NCBI GenBank assembly: GCA_003141895.1
Contig: PLNT01000017.1
Location: 50,099 to 114,098, forward strand
Direction of reading: 5' to 3'
Source of the DNA: Bacteroidales bacterium
Lineage (GTDB): Bacteria > Bacteroidota > Bacteroidia > Bacteroidales > VadinHA17
DNA length: 64,000 nt
In this document: positions 1-6,964 of the stretch, in pieces
How positions within the stretch are numbered: the first letter of the stretch is position 1
Layout: the number at the start of each line of letters is the position of its first letter
The notes under the pieces: generated by a model
What the model saw: only the letters and a program-made list of their open reading frames with translations
Told to the model about the DNA's origin: nothing
Database searches by the model: none
Program-made: the position numbers and the translations under genes

Positions 1-215
1 AACTTGGAACGAACCGTGTCGGTAATCCGCCGCTCGCTTCCGTACAGTGGCACAATACAGTTTATGGAATCAAGGCTGCATGCCAGGTAATTAATGATCT
101 GTATACGTGGTTTTCATTTTCATCAGGTAATATCAGGGGTGATGCCAGGTGGAGTCCGGAGTATTTTTTCGGAAAAAAGAATACTGTTAATCTGGGGGTG
201 ACATTCGGGTTTTAA
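1..215 (+). CDS. C-terminal end of an outer-membrane beta-barrel protein (5' end outside window)
   Basis: The reading frame is open from the window edge and ends with TAA at 213-215. The visible 70 residues alternate polar and hydrophobic positions and finish with the pattern VNLGVTFGF. A terminal aromatic residue of this kind is the usual signal for barrel insertion by the BAM complex. The next gene is a sugar transferase, so a capsule-assembly protein of the Wzi type is possible, but too little is visible to assign a family. The outer-membrane location is an inference from the C-terminus alone. Confidence 0.5.
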   Translation, partial: LGTNRVGNPPLASVQWHNTVYGIKAACQVINDLYTWFSFSSGNIRGDARWSPEYFFGKKNTVNLGVTFGF

Positions 216-230
216 TATATTAATGTTCAT

Positions 231-766
231 TTCTTTTGCTTGCCCAAAAGAACCGAGCAGAAAAAAGACTCAATTTATATTACCACATCCGCTCCTGCGA
301 GCTCGCCGCAGGCAAATGAACCAAAGAAAAGGGCACCGGAAATGCCAACTTCAGCCAAAACGGGCGCCCGCTACACTAGCCTTTACGCACTACCGTTTTG
401 GCTGCAGTTCGCACCATTTCCGGGTTTGCCAGCGCACCGCGACTTATAATAATTGAACAGGATCCCAAATTTCTAAATCTTAATAATCTATTTGTTTTTG
501 GATTTCAAATGGCCTCAGATAATTTTGGGAAATAGCGACTGTTTTGAGGCTTGCTGCGGTGGCCATAAGTAAGCAATACTGTTTGACCCTGAGCGGAGCG
601 AAGGGGAGTTGTATTGCGTGAGCAAGCCGATAAACAGAAGCCCCAAAATTATCTGCAGCCTTGAATTTTGCTCACAATTTTTATTATTTTTTAAAGGTGT
701 TCGCGAGCTCGCCTTTCAGGCTCGGTTCTTTGGTTACTTTCTTTGTTTCAAGACAAAGAAAGTAAC
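231..766. repeat. Gene-free gap with four nested or tandem stem-loops
   Basis: The 655-bp gap 216-870 holds no convincing gene. It contains four perfect inverted repeats. The first has arms of 8 bp at 231-238/245-252 (TTCTTTTG with loop cttgcc). The second is a two-step hairpin, 336-344/415-423 and 352-363/393-404 (CAGCCAAAACGG). The third is 517-529/642-654 (AGATAATTTTGGG), with further pairing inside. The fourth has 14-bp arms at 733-746/753-766 (GTTACTTTCTTTGT). The first and last resemble each other and bracket the block. None has a T-tract, so they do not look like simple terminators. A dispersed repeat or a structured RNA are the two readings I consider. Confidence 0.6.
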
Positions 767-870
767 ATGTAATGCAACCAAATTCATTATAATTATGTCA
801 TGTAAGTATAAATTGCTGAATTTTTTAGTTACTTAGCTTTTTAAAACCTAACCTGATCGTTGGATTACCG

Positions 871-2418
871 ATGGAGAAGCGTAAATTCAGGACCATAACC
901 CTCCTGGCCGATGTGATCATTCTTACTATATCTTTTCTTGCCATGGTTTGGACAAAACCGGCAAGCATGAGATCATATCTCCCTTCCCATACTCCTTTCT
1001 TTCTTGGTCTTGCCATAATGTGGATAATTGTTTCATTTATCAACGGGAAGATGAGCCGAAGCAGGATTACCGGCTTTTCCACGCTTTTTGCCCGTATCAT
1101 CACAAGCAACATTATTGCCATCTCAATAACGGCACTTGTGATGTACAGTTTCCGGACACTCGAATATTCCAGGACAATTGTTCTGGGAACAACTGTACTC
1201 GCAACAATTCTTGAACTCATTTTCGGGTCCATCTATATGGCCTATAGAAAAGCAACTGTTCAGTATTTCGACGATGATGACAGATACAGAAAATTCAGAA
1301 AGCCGAGTGAATATGACCTTGTTAACGGGAAAAACGGAAATGGAGTAAAGCAGGATGATCATACCGATGTGCACCCGGGAATTGCCAATTCCATTGAAAA
1401 GGAATGCGGACCCGAAATGGCCATGGCTATACTCAGAATGACTTGCAGTAACTTTACCGACAGGACTGCCGTGTTGTCGACAACGGCAATTTTTAATATT
1501 AAGAGCCTGGTAAAGGAAAAATATGACTATATTATCAATCTTCATAAAATCAATGACATACAGAAGTTCGACAGCTTTCTTGATGCAGTAAACAGCAAGC
1601 TTGAAATGAAAGGCTTCTTTTTCTGTGTAGTTGAAACCAAGGACCAGAGAAAAAAACGTCTTTTAAACAAATATCCTCCCGTGCTTAATTATATTTATTA
1701 TTCTTTCGATTTCATGGTAAAGAGAATACTTCCAAAGATCAGGTTCACACGGGGTATTTACATGTTCCTTACCAGGGGAGAGAACACTGTGCTTTCACGT
1801 GCTGAAACACTGGGGAGGATTTGCAGGGCAGGTTTCAGGATTAAACAGGAATTATTCATAGGCAATCTCCTGTGTATTGAAGCAAGAAAGTTTAATGATC
1901 CTGTCTATTTGAATGGATCCGTCTATGGACCTTTGATTGCATTATCAAGGGTCGGGAAAGAAGGAAACATGATAAAGGTCTATAAGCTGCGGACCATGCA
2001 CCCTTATTCCGAGTATTTACAGGGTTATATCTATAAAATGCACGATCTGCAGGAGGGAGGCAAGTTTAAAAATGATTTCCGTATAACATCATGGGGATCA
2101 ATATGCAGAAGGATCTGGCTCGATGAGCTGCCTATGCTGAAGAACTATCTCCAGGGAGACATGAAACTGGTGGGAGTACGGCCGTTAAGCAAACAATATT
2201 TTGAACTTTACAGAAAAGACGTCCAGGAGAGAAGAATAAAATATAAACCGGGTTTGATCCCTCCATTCTATGCAGATATGCCTACTGATCTGGAGGAGAT
2301 ACAGGAATCTGAATTAAAATATCTCGATTCGTTTGATAAGCATCCGGTCATTACCGATTTCCGTTACTTCTGGAAATCGGGCTGGAATATTGTATTCAAA
2401 AAGGCCCGTAGTAATTAA
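871..2418 (+). CDS. Membrane-bound bacterial sugar transferase (initiating glycosyl-phosphate transferase)
   Basis: The protein has 515 residues. Four hydrophobic helices are visible near residues 8-27, 43-60, 79-95 and 105-124. The C-terminal third carries the bacterial sugar transferase signature: KLRTM near 372, DELPM at 418-422, GVRP at 435-438 and KPGL further on. Enzymes of this family transfer a sugar phosphate to undecaprenyl phosphate on the inner face of the inner membrane, starting exopolysaccharide, capsule or O-antigen units. The region between residues 130 and 340 is longer than in minimal family members and has no motif I recognise. No glycosyltransferase cluster follows, so this may be an isolated initiating enzyme. 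The family is secure; the substrate is unknown. Confidence 0.85.
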   Translation: MEKRKFRTITLLADVIILTISFLAMVWTKPASMRSYLPSHTPFFLGLAIMWIIVSFINGKMSRSRITGFSTLFARIITSNIIAISITALVMYSFRTLEYSRTIVLGTTVLATILELIFGSIYMAYRKATVQYFDDDDRYRKFRKPSEYDLVNGKNGNGVKQDDHTDVHPGIANSIEKECGPEMAMAILRMTCSNFTDRTAVLSTTAIFNIKSLVKEKYDYIINLHKINDIQKFDSFLDAVNSKLEMKGFFFCVVETKDQRKKRLLNKYPPVLNYIYYSFDFMVKRILPKIRFTRGIYMFLTRGENTVLSRAETLGRICRAGFRIKQELFIGNLLCIEARKFNDPVYLNGSVYGPLIALSRVGKEGNMIKVYKLRTMHPYSEYLQGYIYKMHDLQEGGKFKNDFRITSWGSICRRIWLDELPMLKNYLQGDMKLVGVRPLSKQYFELYRKDVQERRIKYKPGLIPPFYADMPTDLEEIQESELKYLDSFDKHPVITDFRYFWKSGWNIVFKKARSN

Positions 2419-2878
2419 GAGCCCCCCTGCCCCCCTTTTATTTTCAACCTTCTAAATCCCCCATATGGGGGACTTAAAAATCCTTTTACAGAAGGGTCAT
2501 TGCGAACGAAGTGAAGCAATCTCCCTCAGTAACAAATAATTCAGCTTGCTTCGTTAACCTTTAATTTGCATTTGTGTTTCATCAACCTACCCCCTTCCCT
2601 CCCGATAGCTATCGGGACTTCCCCCACGGGGGAAGGAGCAAAATCATCCTTTCCCCCGTGGGGGAAATAAGAAAGGGGGTTATTTAAGTAGAAAACCACT
2701 GGTTTCTGTTACCAAAATTCTGAAGTATTACACGGCTGGCGGATCCTCGCAATGACCATTGACGTAATTGGAATCAGTTTAGCCCCCCATATGGGGGGTT
2801 GGGGGGTTGATACTTTTAGGTGGCAGTGCTAAAAAAAATTGCCAAATCTCCTGGATTTTTAAATTAATAAAAAAACAA
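2419..2878. repeat. Repeat-filled gap between sugar transferase and DksA-like gene
   Basis: No gene is visible in this stretch. It holds G/C-tract palindromes around CCCCCATATGGGGG (2458-2471 and again near 2783-2798), a GTCATTGCGAAC...GAAGCAATC repeat at 2496-2523, a palindrome-bearing element at 2589-2681 (listed separately), and at 2734-2757 a partial GTCATTGCGAGGATCCGCCAGCC unit in reverse orientation that matches the first half of the copy at 15850-15893. Confidence 0.65.
2589..2681. repeat. Empty (gene-less) copy of the repeat element that carries a DUF559 gene at 33900-34424
   Basis: The left end ACCCCCTTCCC (2589-2599) and the block CTTCCCCCACGGGGGAAGGAG (2618-2638) match 33900-33910 and 33914-33934. 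The right end, a TTCCCCC...GGGGGAAATAAGAAAG block at 2651-2674 followed by GGGGTT, matches 34394-34424. Here only about 12 bp separate the two halves, whereas the other copy holds a nuclease gene between them. The 18-bp palindrome TCCCGATAGCTATCGGGA sits at 2600-2617, where the other copy has AAC. Confidence 0.7.
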
Positions 2879-2886
2879 TACCTTTG
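2879..2886 (+). promoter_or_regulatory. Probable -7 promoter element (TACCTTTG) for the DksA-like gene
   Basis: TACCTTTG fits the Bacteroidota primary-sigma consensus TAnnTTTG and lies 23 bp before the ATG at 2909. No TTG box is found at the usual 17-23 bp spacing, so only the -7 half is supported. Confidence 0.5.
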
Positions 2887-2908
2887 CGGGAATAAAAAAA
2901 ATTTAACA

Positions 2909-3286
2909 ATGGCTGAAAAGACAAGATATTCTGATGATGAGCTTGAGGAATTCCGACAGATAATTCTGAGCAAGCTGGATAAAGCCAGAAAAGATTACGA
3001 AATATTAAAATCCAGCATTACTCACGAAGAAAGCAATGATACAATGGATACTTCTCCCACTTTCAAAGTGCTTGAAGAAGGTGCAACTACTTTATCTAAA
3101 GAAGAAGCTGGCCGTCTGGCTCAGCGTCAGGAGAAATTCATACAGCATCTTCAGGCGGCTCTGATAAGAATTGAAAATAAAACTTACGGCATTTGCCGTG
3201 AAACAGGGAAACTTATCTCAAAGGAAAGGCTGAGAGCAGTGCCTCATGCTACACTGAGCATGGATGCAAAGATGAAACAGAAGTAA
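2909..3286 (+). CDS. TraR/DksA-family RNA polymerase-binding regulator, zinc-finger cysteines reduced
   Basis: The start at 2909 is chosen because it follows the TACCTTTG element and begins MAEKTRYSDDELEEF. An upstream extension to 2807 would begin inside a repeat and carry the promoter in its coding region. The 125-residue protein has an acidic, helical N-terminus, a coiled-coil-like middle (residues about 45-90), and the C-terminal family segment YGICRETGKLI followed by RLRAVPHATLS. DksA proteins bind the RNA polymerase secondary channel and alter transcription, often with ppGpp. Canonical members have a four-cysteine zinc finger; here only one Cys remains, as in many Bacteroidota relatives known to me. 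A perfect terminator follows at 3321, so it is probably transcribed alone. Confidence 0.85.
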   Translation: MAEKTRYSDDELEEFRQIILSKLDKARKDYEILKSSITHEESNDTMDTSPTFKVLEEGATTLSKEEAGRLAQRQEKFIQHLQAALIRIENKTYGICRETGKLISKERLRAVPHATLSMDAKMKQK

Positions 3287-3320
3287 CGGCTTAACTGCTT
3301 AAGGGCGTAAAGGCTTAAAG

Positions 3321-3348
3321 GCCGTCCGGGAAACCGGGCGGCTTTTTT
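3321..3348 (+). terminator. Rho-independent terminator of the DksA-like gene
   Basis: A 9-bp stem, GCCGTCCGG (3321-3329) with CCGGGCGGC (3334-3342), contains one G-T pair, is closed by a GAAA tetraloop and is followed by six T residues. It lies 35 bp after the stop codon. Confidence 0.9.
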
Positions 3349-3378
3349 GTATTTTTCACAATCCCTCCCTTGGTATTT

Positions 3379-3552
3379 CTTAACCCTTCCCCCCATCCCC
3401 CTTCCCTTAAACAATAAGGGAAGGGGGTGAATTTCAGTATATTATAGGATCAGGTAAACAGATGCAATTTATGGTTTTAAAACATGACCTTTTCATATAG
3501 CAGCGCTAAGCCCTTCCCTTATTGTTTAAGGGAAGGGTTGGGAAGGGTTAAG
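3379..3552. repeat. 174-bp palindromic element with TTAACCCTTCCC termini (empty copy)
   Basis: The ends are perfect 13-bp inverted repeats, CTTAACCCTTCCC at 3379-3391 and GGGAAGGGTTAAG at 3540-3552. Just inside each end is a hairpin of the form CCCTTCCCTT-A/T-rich loop-AAGGGAAGGG (3399-3426 and 3511-3537). The central 80 bp hold no gene. The same ends, hairpins and orientation enclose a DUF559 gene at 6965-7536, and a third partial copy lies at 14632-14788 in reverse. The copies have diverged in the middle but kept their termini. Confidence 0.8.
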
Positions 3553-3581
3553 CTAAATAGACACAGAGAGCCACAGAGGCG

Positions 3582-4181
3582 TTATCTCCCCAACTGTTGT
3601 TTTACTATCCTGGCAATATATTTCCCGAGAATATCAAATTCTATATTCACAACTGTTCCCTTTTTGATCTGATGAAAATTGGTGACCTCCCAGGTAAAAG
3701 GAATTATTGCAACTTCGAAAGAACCCTGTTTTGAGTTTACAACTGTCAGGCTGACGCCGTTTACAGATACAGATCCTTTCTCTACAGTGATATAATCATC
3801 CTGGGCAGGTTCATATTCAAATGTGTAGTACCAGCTCCCTCCCGCTTCCCTGACGCTCGTGCATACTGCAGTCTGATCAACATGTCCCTGCACCATATGT
3901 CCATCGAGTCGACCATCCAGGCGAGTACTTCGTTCGAGGTTGACTTTGTCGCCCGGTTTAAGCAAGCCAAGATTTGTTTTATCAAGAGTTTCCTTAATAG
4001 CCGTAACGGTATAGGTCTCTTTATCTTTCCTTACAACTGTAAGGCATACACCATTATGGGAGATGCTCTGATCGATCTTCAATTCATTCACAAATGAACA
4101 TTTCATTGTAATGTGAAGGTTGTCTTTTTCTTTTTCAAGTTTTATAACCTGAGCGGCTTCTTCGATTATTCCGGAAAACAT
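3582..4181 (-). CDS. ribE: Riboflavin synthase, alpha chain
   Basis: The 199-residue length fits the family. The protein begins MFSGIIEE, the usual family start, and shows two homologous lumazine-binding domains, with HNGVCLTV in the first half and VNGVSLTV in the second. The enzyme dismutates two 6,7-dimethyl-8-ribityllumazine molecules to riboflavin and a pyrimidine by-product in the cytoplasm. No other rib genes are adjacent. The gene stands alone between repeat blocks, and I see only a weak promoter match upstream (TAACTTTA at 4209-4216 on the minus strand). Confidence 0.95.
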   Translation of the reverse strand: MFSGIIEEAAQVIKLEKEKDNLHITMKCSFVNELKIDQSISHNGVCLTVVRKDKETYTVTAIKETLDKTNLGLLKPGDKVNLERSTRLDGRLDGHMVQGHVDQTAVCTSVREAGGSWYYTFEYEPAQDDYITVEKGSVSVNGVSLTVVNSKQGSFEVAIIPFTWEVTNFHQIKKGTVVNIEFDILGKYIARIVKQQLGR

Positions 4182-4269
4182 ACAATCTTATAAAATTAGT
4201 TTATGGGTGTAAAGTTACTTAAAATTAGAAACGGGAAACAATGGTTACGACGACTATTATGCAGACTGG

Positions 4270-4587
4270 CTCTAGGAGATTGCTTCGTCGTTTCACTCCT
4301 CGCAATGACCGTTAACTTAATAAAGTACACCGTCATTGCGAGCCCGACGTAGGAGGGCTATACGAACTCCATTGCAAGGACGGTCATTGCGAGCCCGACG
4401 AAGGAAGGCGAAGCAATTCCAAACTCCCATAACAAAGTCACCTTACTTGGTTTTATGTTCAGTACAATTCCCCGTATATAAACGGTCATTGCGAGCCTGA
4501 CGAAGAAAGGCGAAGCAATCCCAAACTCCCTTCACAAAATCAACTCACCGTCATTGCGATCCCGACAAAGGAGGGCGAAGCAATCCC
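4270..4587. repeat. Cluster of GTCATTGCGAG...GAAGCAATC repeats
   Basis: The gap 4182-4587 holds no gene. It contains one reverse unit (about 4275-4311) and four forward units beginning near 4332, 4382, 4482 and 4550. Each runs CGTCATTGCGAGCCYGACGAAGG... to GAAGCAATCC with small changes, and the units are spaced by AT-rich linkers that are themselves partly repeated (ACTCCCATAACAAAGTCA). The same family recurs at 5648-5833, 11182-11403 and 15850-15963. Confidence 0.8.
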
Positions 4588-5007
4588 CTACCTCAGCCAA
4601 ATGAGTTTTTTTCCGAAACCCAACCGGTTATCCGTCATTTTGATCATTGTCAGTTTAACAACCCAGAGATGAGTATTCATAAGTGCTGCCGGAGGAAATT
4701 TCTTCAGGTAAGCCCATTTTGCTTTTTGTAATAATTCTCCTTCGGGTTCTGAAATTGTACCCTGAAACTGAATCCCCCGGATCTTGCCAATTACCATTGT
4801 CTCAAGAACGACCGAACCTGCAACAAGAGGATTCACCAAAAATTCCTTCCCATGACGGGTATCCTGATCAGTAGTGAATACAAGCGAATTTTCTTCTTCA
4901 AGGTAAGTATAAAAGCAATTTGCACACCATGGCTCATCACCAACTGCAGTTGCAATGGTGAGGACATGATGCCGTCTGAAAAACTTAATTATCCTGCTGT
5001 CAATCAT
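4588..5007 (-). CDS. YhbP-like (UPF0306) FMN-binding split-barrel protein
   Basis: The 139-residue protein looks like a pyridoxamine-phosphate-oxidase-type split barrel. The segments PWCANCFY, DTRHGKEF, IRGIQFQGTI and the C-terminal TDNRLGFGKKLIWLR correspond closely to E. coli YhbP as I recall it. Members probably bind a flavin, but a reaction is not established. Its start overlaps the ubiX stop by 8 bp, so the two are probably translated from one mRNA. That pairing is suggestive because UbiX also uses FMN. Confidence 0.8.
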   Translation of the reverse strand: MIDSRIIKFFRRHHVLTIATAVGDEPWCANCFYTYLEEENSLVFTTDQDTRHGKEFLVNPLVAGSVVLETMVIGKIRGIQFQGTISEPEGELLQKAKWAYLKKFPPAALMNTHLWVVKLTMIKMTDNRLGFGKKLIWLR

Positions 5008-5581
5008 TGCTCAGCCATCTGAACCCGTTGCTGTTGAATCCTGCGAGGTCAATTACCCTGTCAGCTACAGTCATAACAAGCTCATCAATGGTTTTTGGAC
5101 TGCTGTAAAACGAAGGTGATGCCGGACAAATTATTGCTCCTGCCTCGGTTAATGATTTCATATTATTAATATGTATCAGGTTGTACGGAGTCTCCCTCGG
5201 AACGATTATAAGTCTTCTCCTTTCCTTAAGCATTACATCTGCTGAACGCGTAATCAGATCATCCGATGTCCCATTGGCGATCCTACCTATAGTTCCCATC
5301 GATGCCGGACAGATAATCATCGTGTCATATTGTGATGAGCCCGATGCGAATGGTGCATTATATGATCTGTTGTCATATTCCTTCGCTGCGCCTTCAGCAT
5401 GAAATTTCGAACCTGTTTCAGATTCCCATATCTCCTTTCCGGTATCAGAAAAGATTACAGCAATCTCCACCTGAGCCTGAATAATATGTAGCTTCTCCAG
5501 TATCTTATATGCATATATGGAACCACTTGCACCAGTAACGGCGAGGATTATCTTTCGGTTATTAGTCACTGAATGGTTCAT
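5000..5581 (-). CDS. ubiX: UbiX-like flavin prenyltransferase
   Basis: The protein has 193 residues. It carries the flavoprotein N-terminal GASGSIYAYKIL, the PASMGTIGRIANG segment, and the RETPYNLIHINNM and TEAGAIICPASPSFY blocks typical of UbiX/Pad1. UbiX joins dimethylallyl phosphate to FMN, making the prenylated cofactor used by UbiD decarboxylases. No ubiD is present in this window, so its partner must be encoded elsewhere. It forms an overlapping pair with the YhbP-like gene. A TATCTTTG element lies about 20 bp upstream of the start. Confidence 0.92.
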   Translation of the reverse strand: MNHSVTNNRKIILAVTGASGSIYAYKILEKLHIIQAQVEIAVIFSDTGKEIWESETGSKFHAEGAAKEYDNRSYNAPFASGSSQYDTMIICPASMGTIGRIANGTSDDLITRSADVMLKERRRLIIVPRETPYNLIHINNMKSLTEAGAIICPASPSFYSSPKTIDELVMTVADRVIDLAGFNSNGFRWLSND

Positions 5582-5599
5582 TTAATAAAGTCCAGACTG

Positions 5600-5607
5600 C
5601 AAAGATA
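5600..5607 (-). promoter_or_regulatory. -7 promoter element (TATCTTTG) for ubiX-yhbP
   Basis: CAAAGATA on the plus strand reads TATCTTTG on the minus strand, a perfect TAnnTTTG match ending 19 bp before the ubiX ATG. No clear -33 TTG box is visible. Confidence 0.5.
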
Positions 5608-5647
5608 GTGAATTCCTTATCCATTGTGCAGACTACCTCCAGGAGGA

Positions 5648-5833
5648 TTGCTTCATCGCTTCGCTTCTCGCAATGACCCTGAGTTTCCCTTACTTCGGTT
5701 CAACTCCCGATACGAATTTTAATGCAAGGACGGTCATTGCGAGCCTGACGAAGAAAGGCGAAGCAATCCCAAACTCCCATAACAAAGTCAACTCACGGTC
5801 ATTGCGAGCCTGACGAAGGAGGACAAAGCAATC
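5648..5833. repeat. GTCATTGCGAG...GAAGCAATC repeats abutting the GIY-YIG gene
   Basis: One reverse unit (5648-5680) and two forward units (from about 5731 and 5797) make up most of the gap. The last unit encodes the 3' tail of the interrupted GIY-YIG reading frame (its in-frame TGA at 5799-5801 is made from the repeat). Confidence 0.8.
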
Positions 5834-6128
5834 CCCCGCTCCCGTCAAGAATTAAACTTAAATCCTTCCATTCCGGATTAATACTGTTTATAAGGTCAAT
5901 CTTATTATTCCTCGAACCCGCTTTTATCTGTTACTCCCTTTTTATAGCTTCCCCAATTGTCTCCAATTCTTCATAATACAACAGTTTACAGACGTTATAT
6001 CTTGCTGAAAAGCTATTATGATGTTTTTTTGTCTTATGCTGCTTTACACGTTCTTTTAAATCTGAAGTAACTCCTGTATAAAGGACAGAATTATTGTTAT
6101 TTGTCATTATATAAACAAATCCTTTCAT
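5799..6128 (-). pseudogene. GIY-YIG nuclease (YhbQ-like), interrupted by one in-frame stop
   Basis: The frame starts at 6128 with MKGFVYIMTN, contains YTGVTSDLKERVKQH, and stops at TAA (5931-5933) after 65 codons. If that stop is ignored, the same frame continues as QIKAGSRNNKIDLINSINPEW followed by KDL, which is the expected C-terminus of the family: relatives I know read EKQIK where this reads E-stop-QIK. One base change (AAA to TAA) explains the break. The frame then runs into a GTCATTGCGAG repeat and ends at 5799. The start overlaps the sirtuin stop by 4 bp. It is probably a recently broken gene, though a sequencing error or a short but stable product cannot be excluded. Confidence 0.75.
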
Positions 6129-6820
6129 TTATTGTAAATATCCAATAGCCTCTCCGCCAGTATCCCAACCCCTTCCGATGCATTCTCCATTATCACTTCA
6201 ACTTTCCTGTTGATTGGAATTGTAACCTCCTTTGGATCAATAAGCCAGAGAGATGCCTTTGCGGGTGCATAAGCGATAAGTCCGGCTGCCGGATAAACAT
6301 TTAACGATGAACCTATAACCACAAAAATATCCGCATCGGCAGTAAGATTCACTGCCTCATCCATCATTGGCACTTCTTCACCAAACCAGACTATATGCGG
6401 ACGCAGCTGGATTCCCTTTTCACAATTATCACCCGGATTAATATCTCTGTAGCCAATATCATATATGAGAGACGGATCAGCGCAGCTTCTTGCCTTTGTA
6501 AGCTCGCCATGCAGATGGACAATTTTAGTACTGCCAGCTCTTTCATGCAGATCGTCAATATTCTGAGTGATTATTTGAACATCAAAATATTTTTCAAGTC
6601 GGGCCAGACCAAAATGACCTTCATTTGGTTTACTTGAAGCAAGTTGTCTTCTTCTTTCATTATAGAAACGAAGAACCAGTTCCCTGTTTTTTTTCCATGC
6701 CATTGGTGTTGCAACTTCAGATACATCATATTCTTCCCATAATCCGCCGGAATCCCTGAAGGTTTTTATTCCGCTCTCGGAGCTCATCCCGGCACCGGTT
6801 AAAACGACTAGTTTTTTCAT
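6125..6820 (-). CDS. cobB: Sir2-family NAD-dependent protein deacylase (class III, CobB-like)
   Basis: The 231-residue protein shows the sirtuin order of motifs: GAGMSSESGIKTFRDSGGLW near residue 10, TQNIDDLHERAG, catalytic His in HLHGEL, then RPHIVWFGE and VIGSSLNVYPAAGL. FYNERRRQ holds the Tyr-x-x-Arg pair that in class III sirtuins favours acidic acyl groups such as succinyl-lysine. Only two cysteines remain in the zinc-module region (RSCADP and DNCEKG) instead of four, so the structural zinc is probably absent. The reaction consumes NAD and releases nicotinamide and O-acyl-ADP-ribose. A TAACTTTG element sits just 5 bp from the ATG, suggesting a very short or absent leader. Confidence 0.92.
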   Translation of the reverse strand: MKKLVVLTGAGMSSESGIKTFRDSGGLWEEYDVSEVATPMAWKKNRELVLRFYNERRRQLASSKPNEGHFGLARLEKYFDVQIITQNIDDLHERAGSTKIVHLHGELTKARSCADPSLIYDIGYRDINPGDNCEKGIQLRPHIVWFGEEVPMMDEAVNLTADADIFVVIGSSLNVYPAAGLIAYAPAKASLWLIDPKEVTIPINRKVEVIMENASEGVGILAERLLDIYNK

Positions 6821-6824
6821 CCAG

Positions 6825-6832
6825 CAAAGTTA
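6825..6832 (-). promoter_or_regulatory. -7 promoter element (TAACTTTG) for the sirtuin gene
   Basis: The minus strand reads TAACTTTG, a perfect TAnnTTTG match. It lies so close to the ATG at 6820 that transcription would begin at or next to the start codon. Confidence 0.45.
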
Positions 6833-6964
6833 AGTAAGAAACTGCCCTTATGCATAACATGCAATCCATAATATTTTTTTCTTCTCCTGATTTTTGGCCC
6901 CCCTGCCCTTCTAAAGGCACACTGCAGACACATCGATCAGGAATAAGTTCATACCCATAGGTTT

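Noticed and set aside
223..836. Open frames of 60-77 codons in the first gap
   Set aside because: They run across the hairpin repeats, overlap one another in different frames, and have no protein-like features.
2807..2908. Longer N-terminus for the DksA-like protein
   Set aside because: The extension covers a repeat and the promoter element; the family starts at the internal ATG at 2909.
3484..3672. Short plus-strand frame near 3.5 kb
   Set aside because: It starts inside the palindromic element and then lies antisense to riboflavin synthase.
5931..5933. Programmed readthrough or recoding of the GIY-YIG stop
   Set aside because: TAA is the least readthrough-prone stop, no recoding element is apparent, and other genes here use TAA normally. 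A plain nonsense mutation is simpler.
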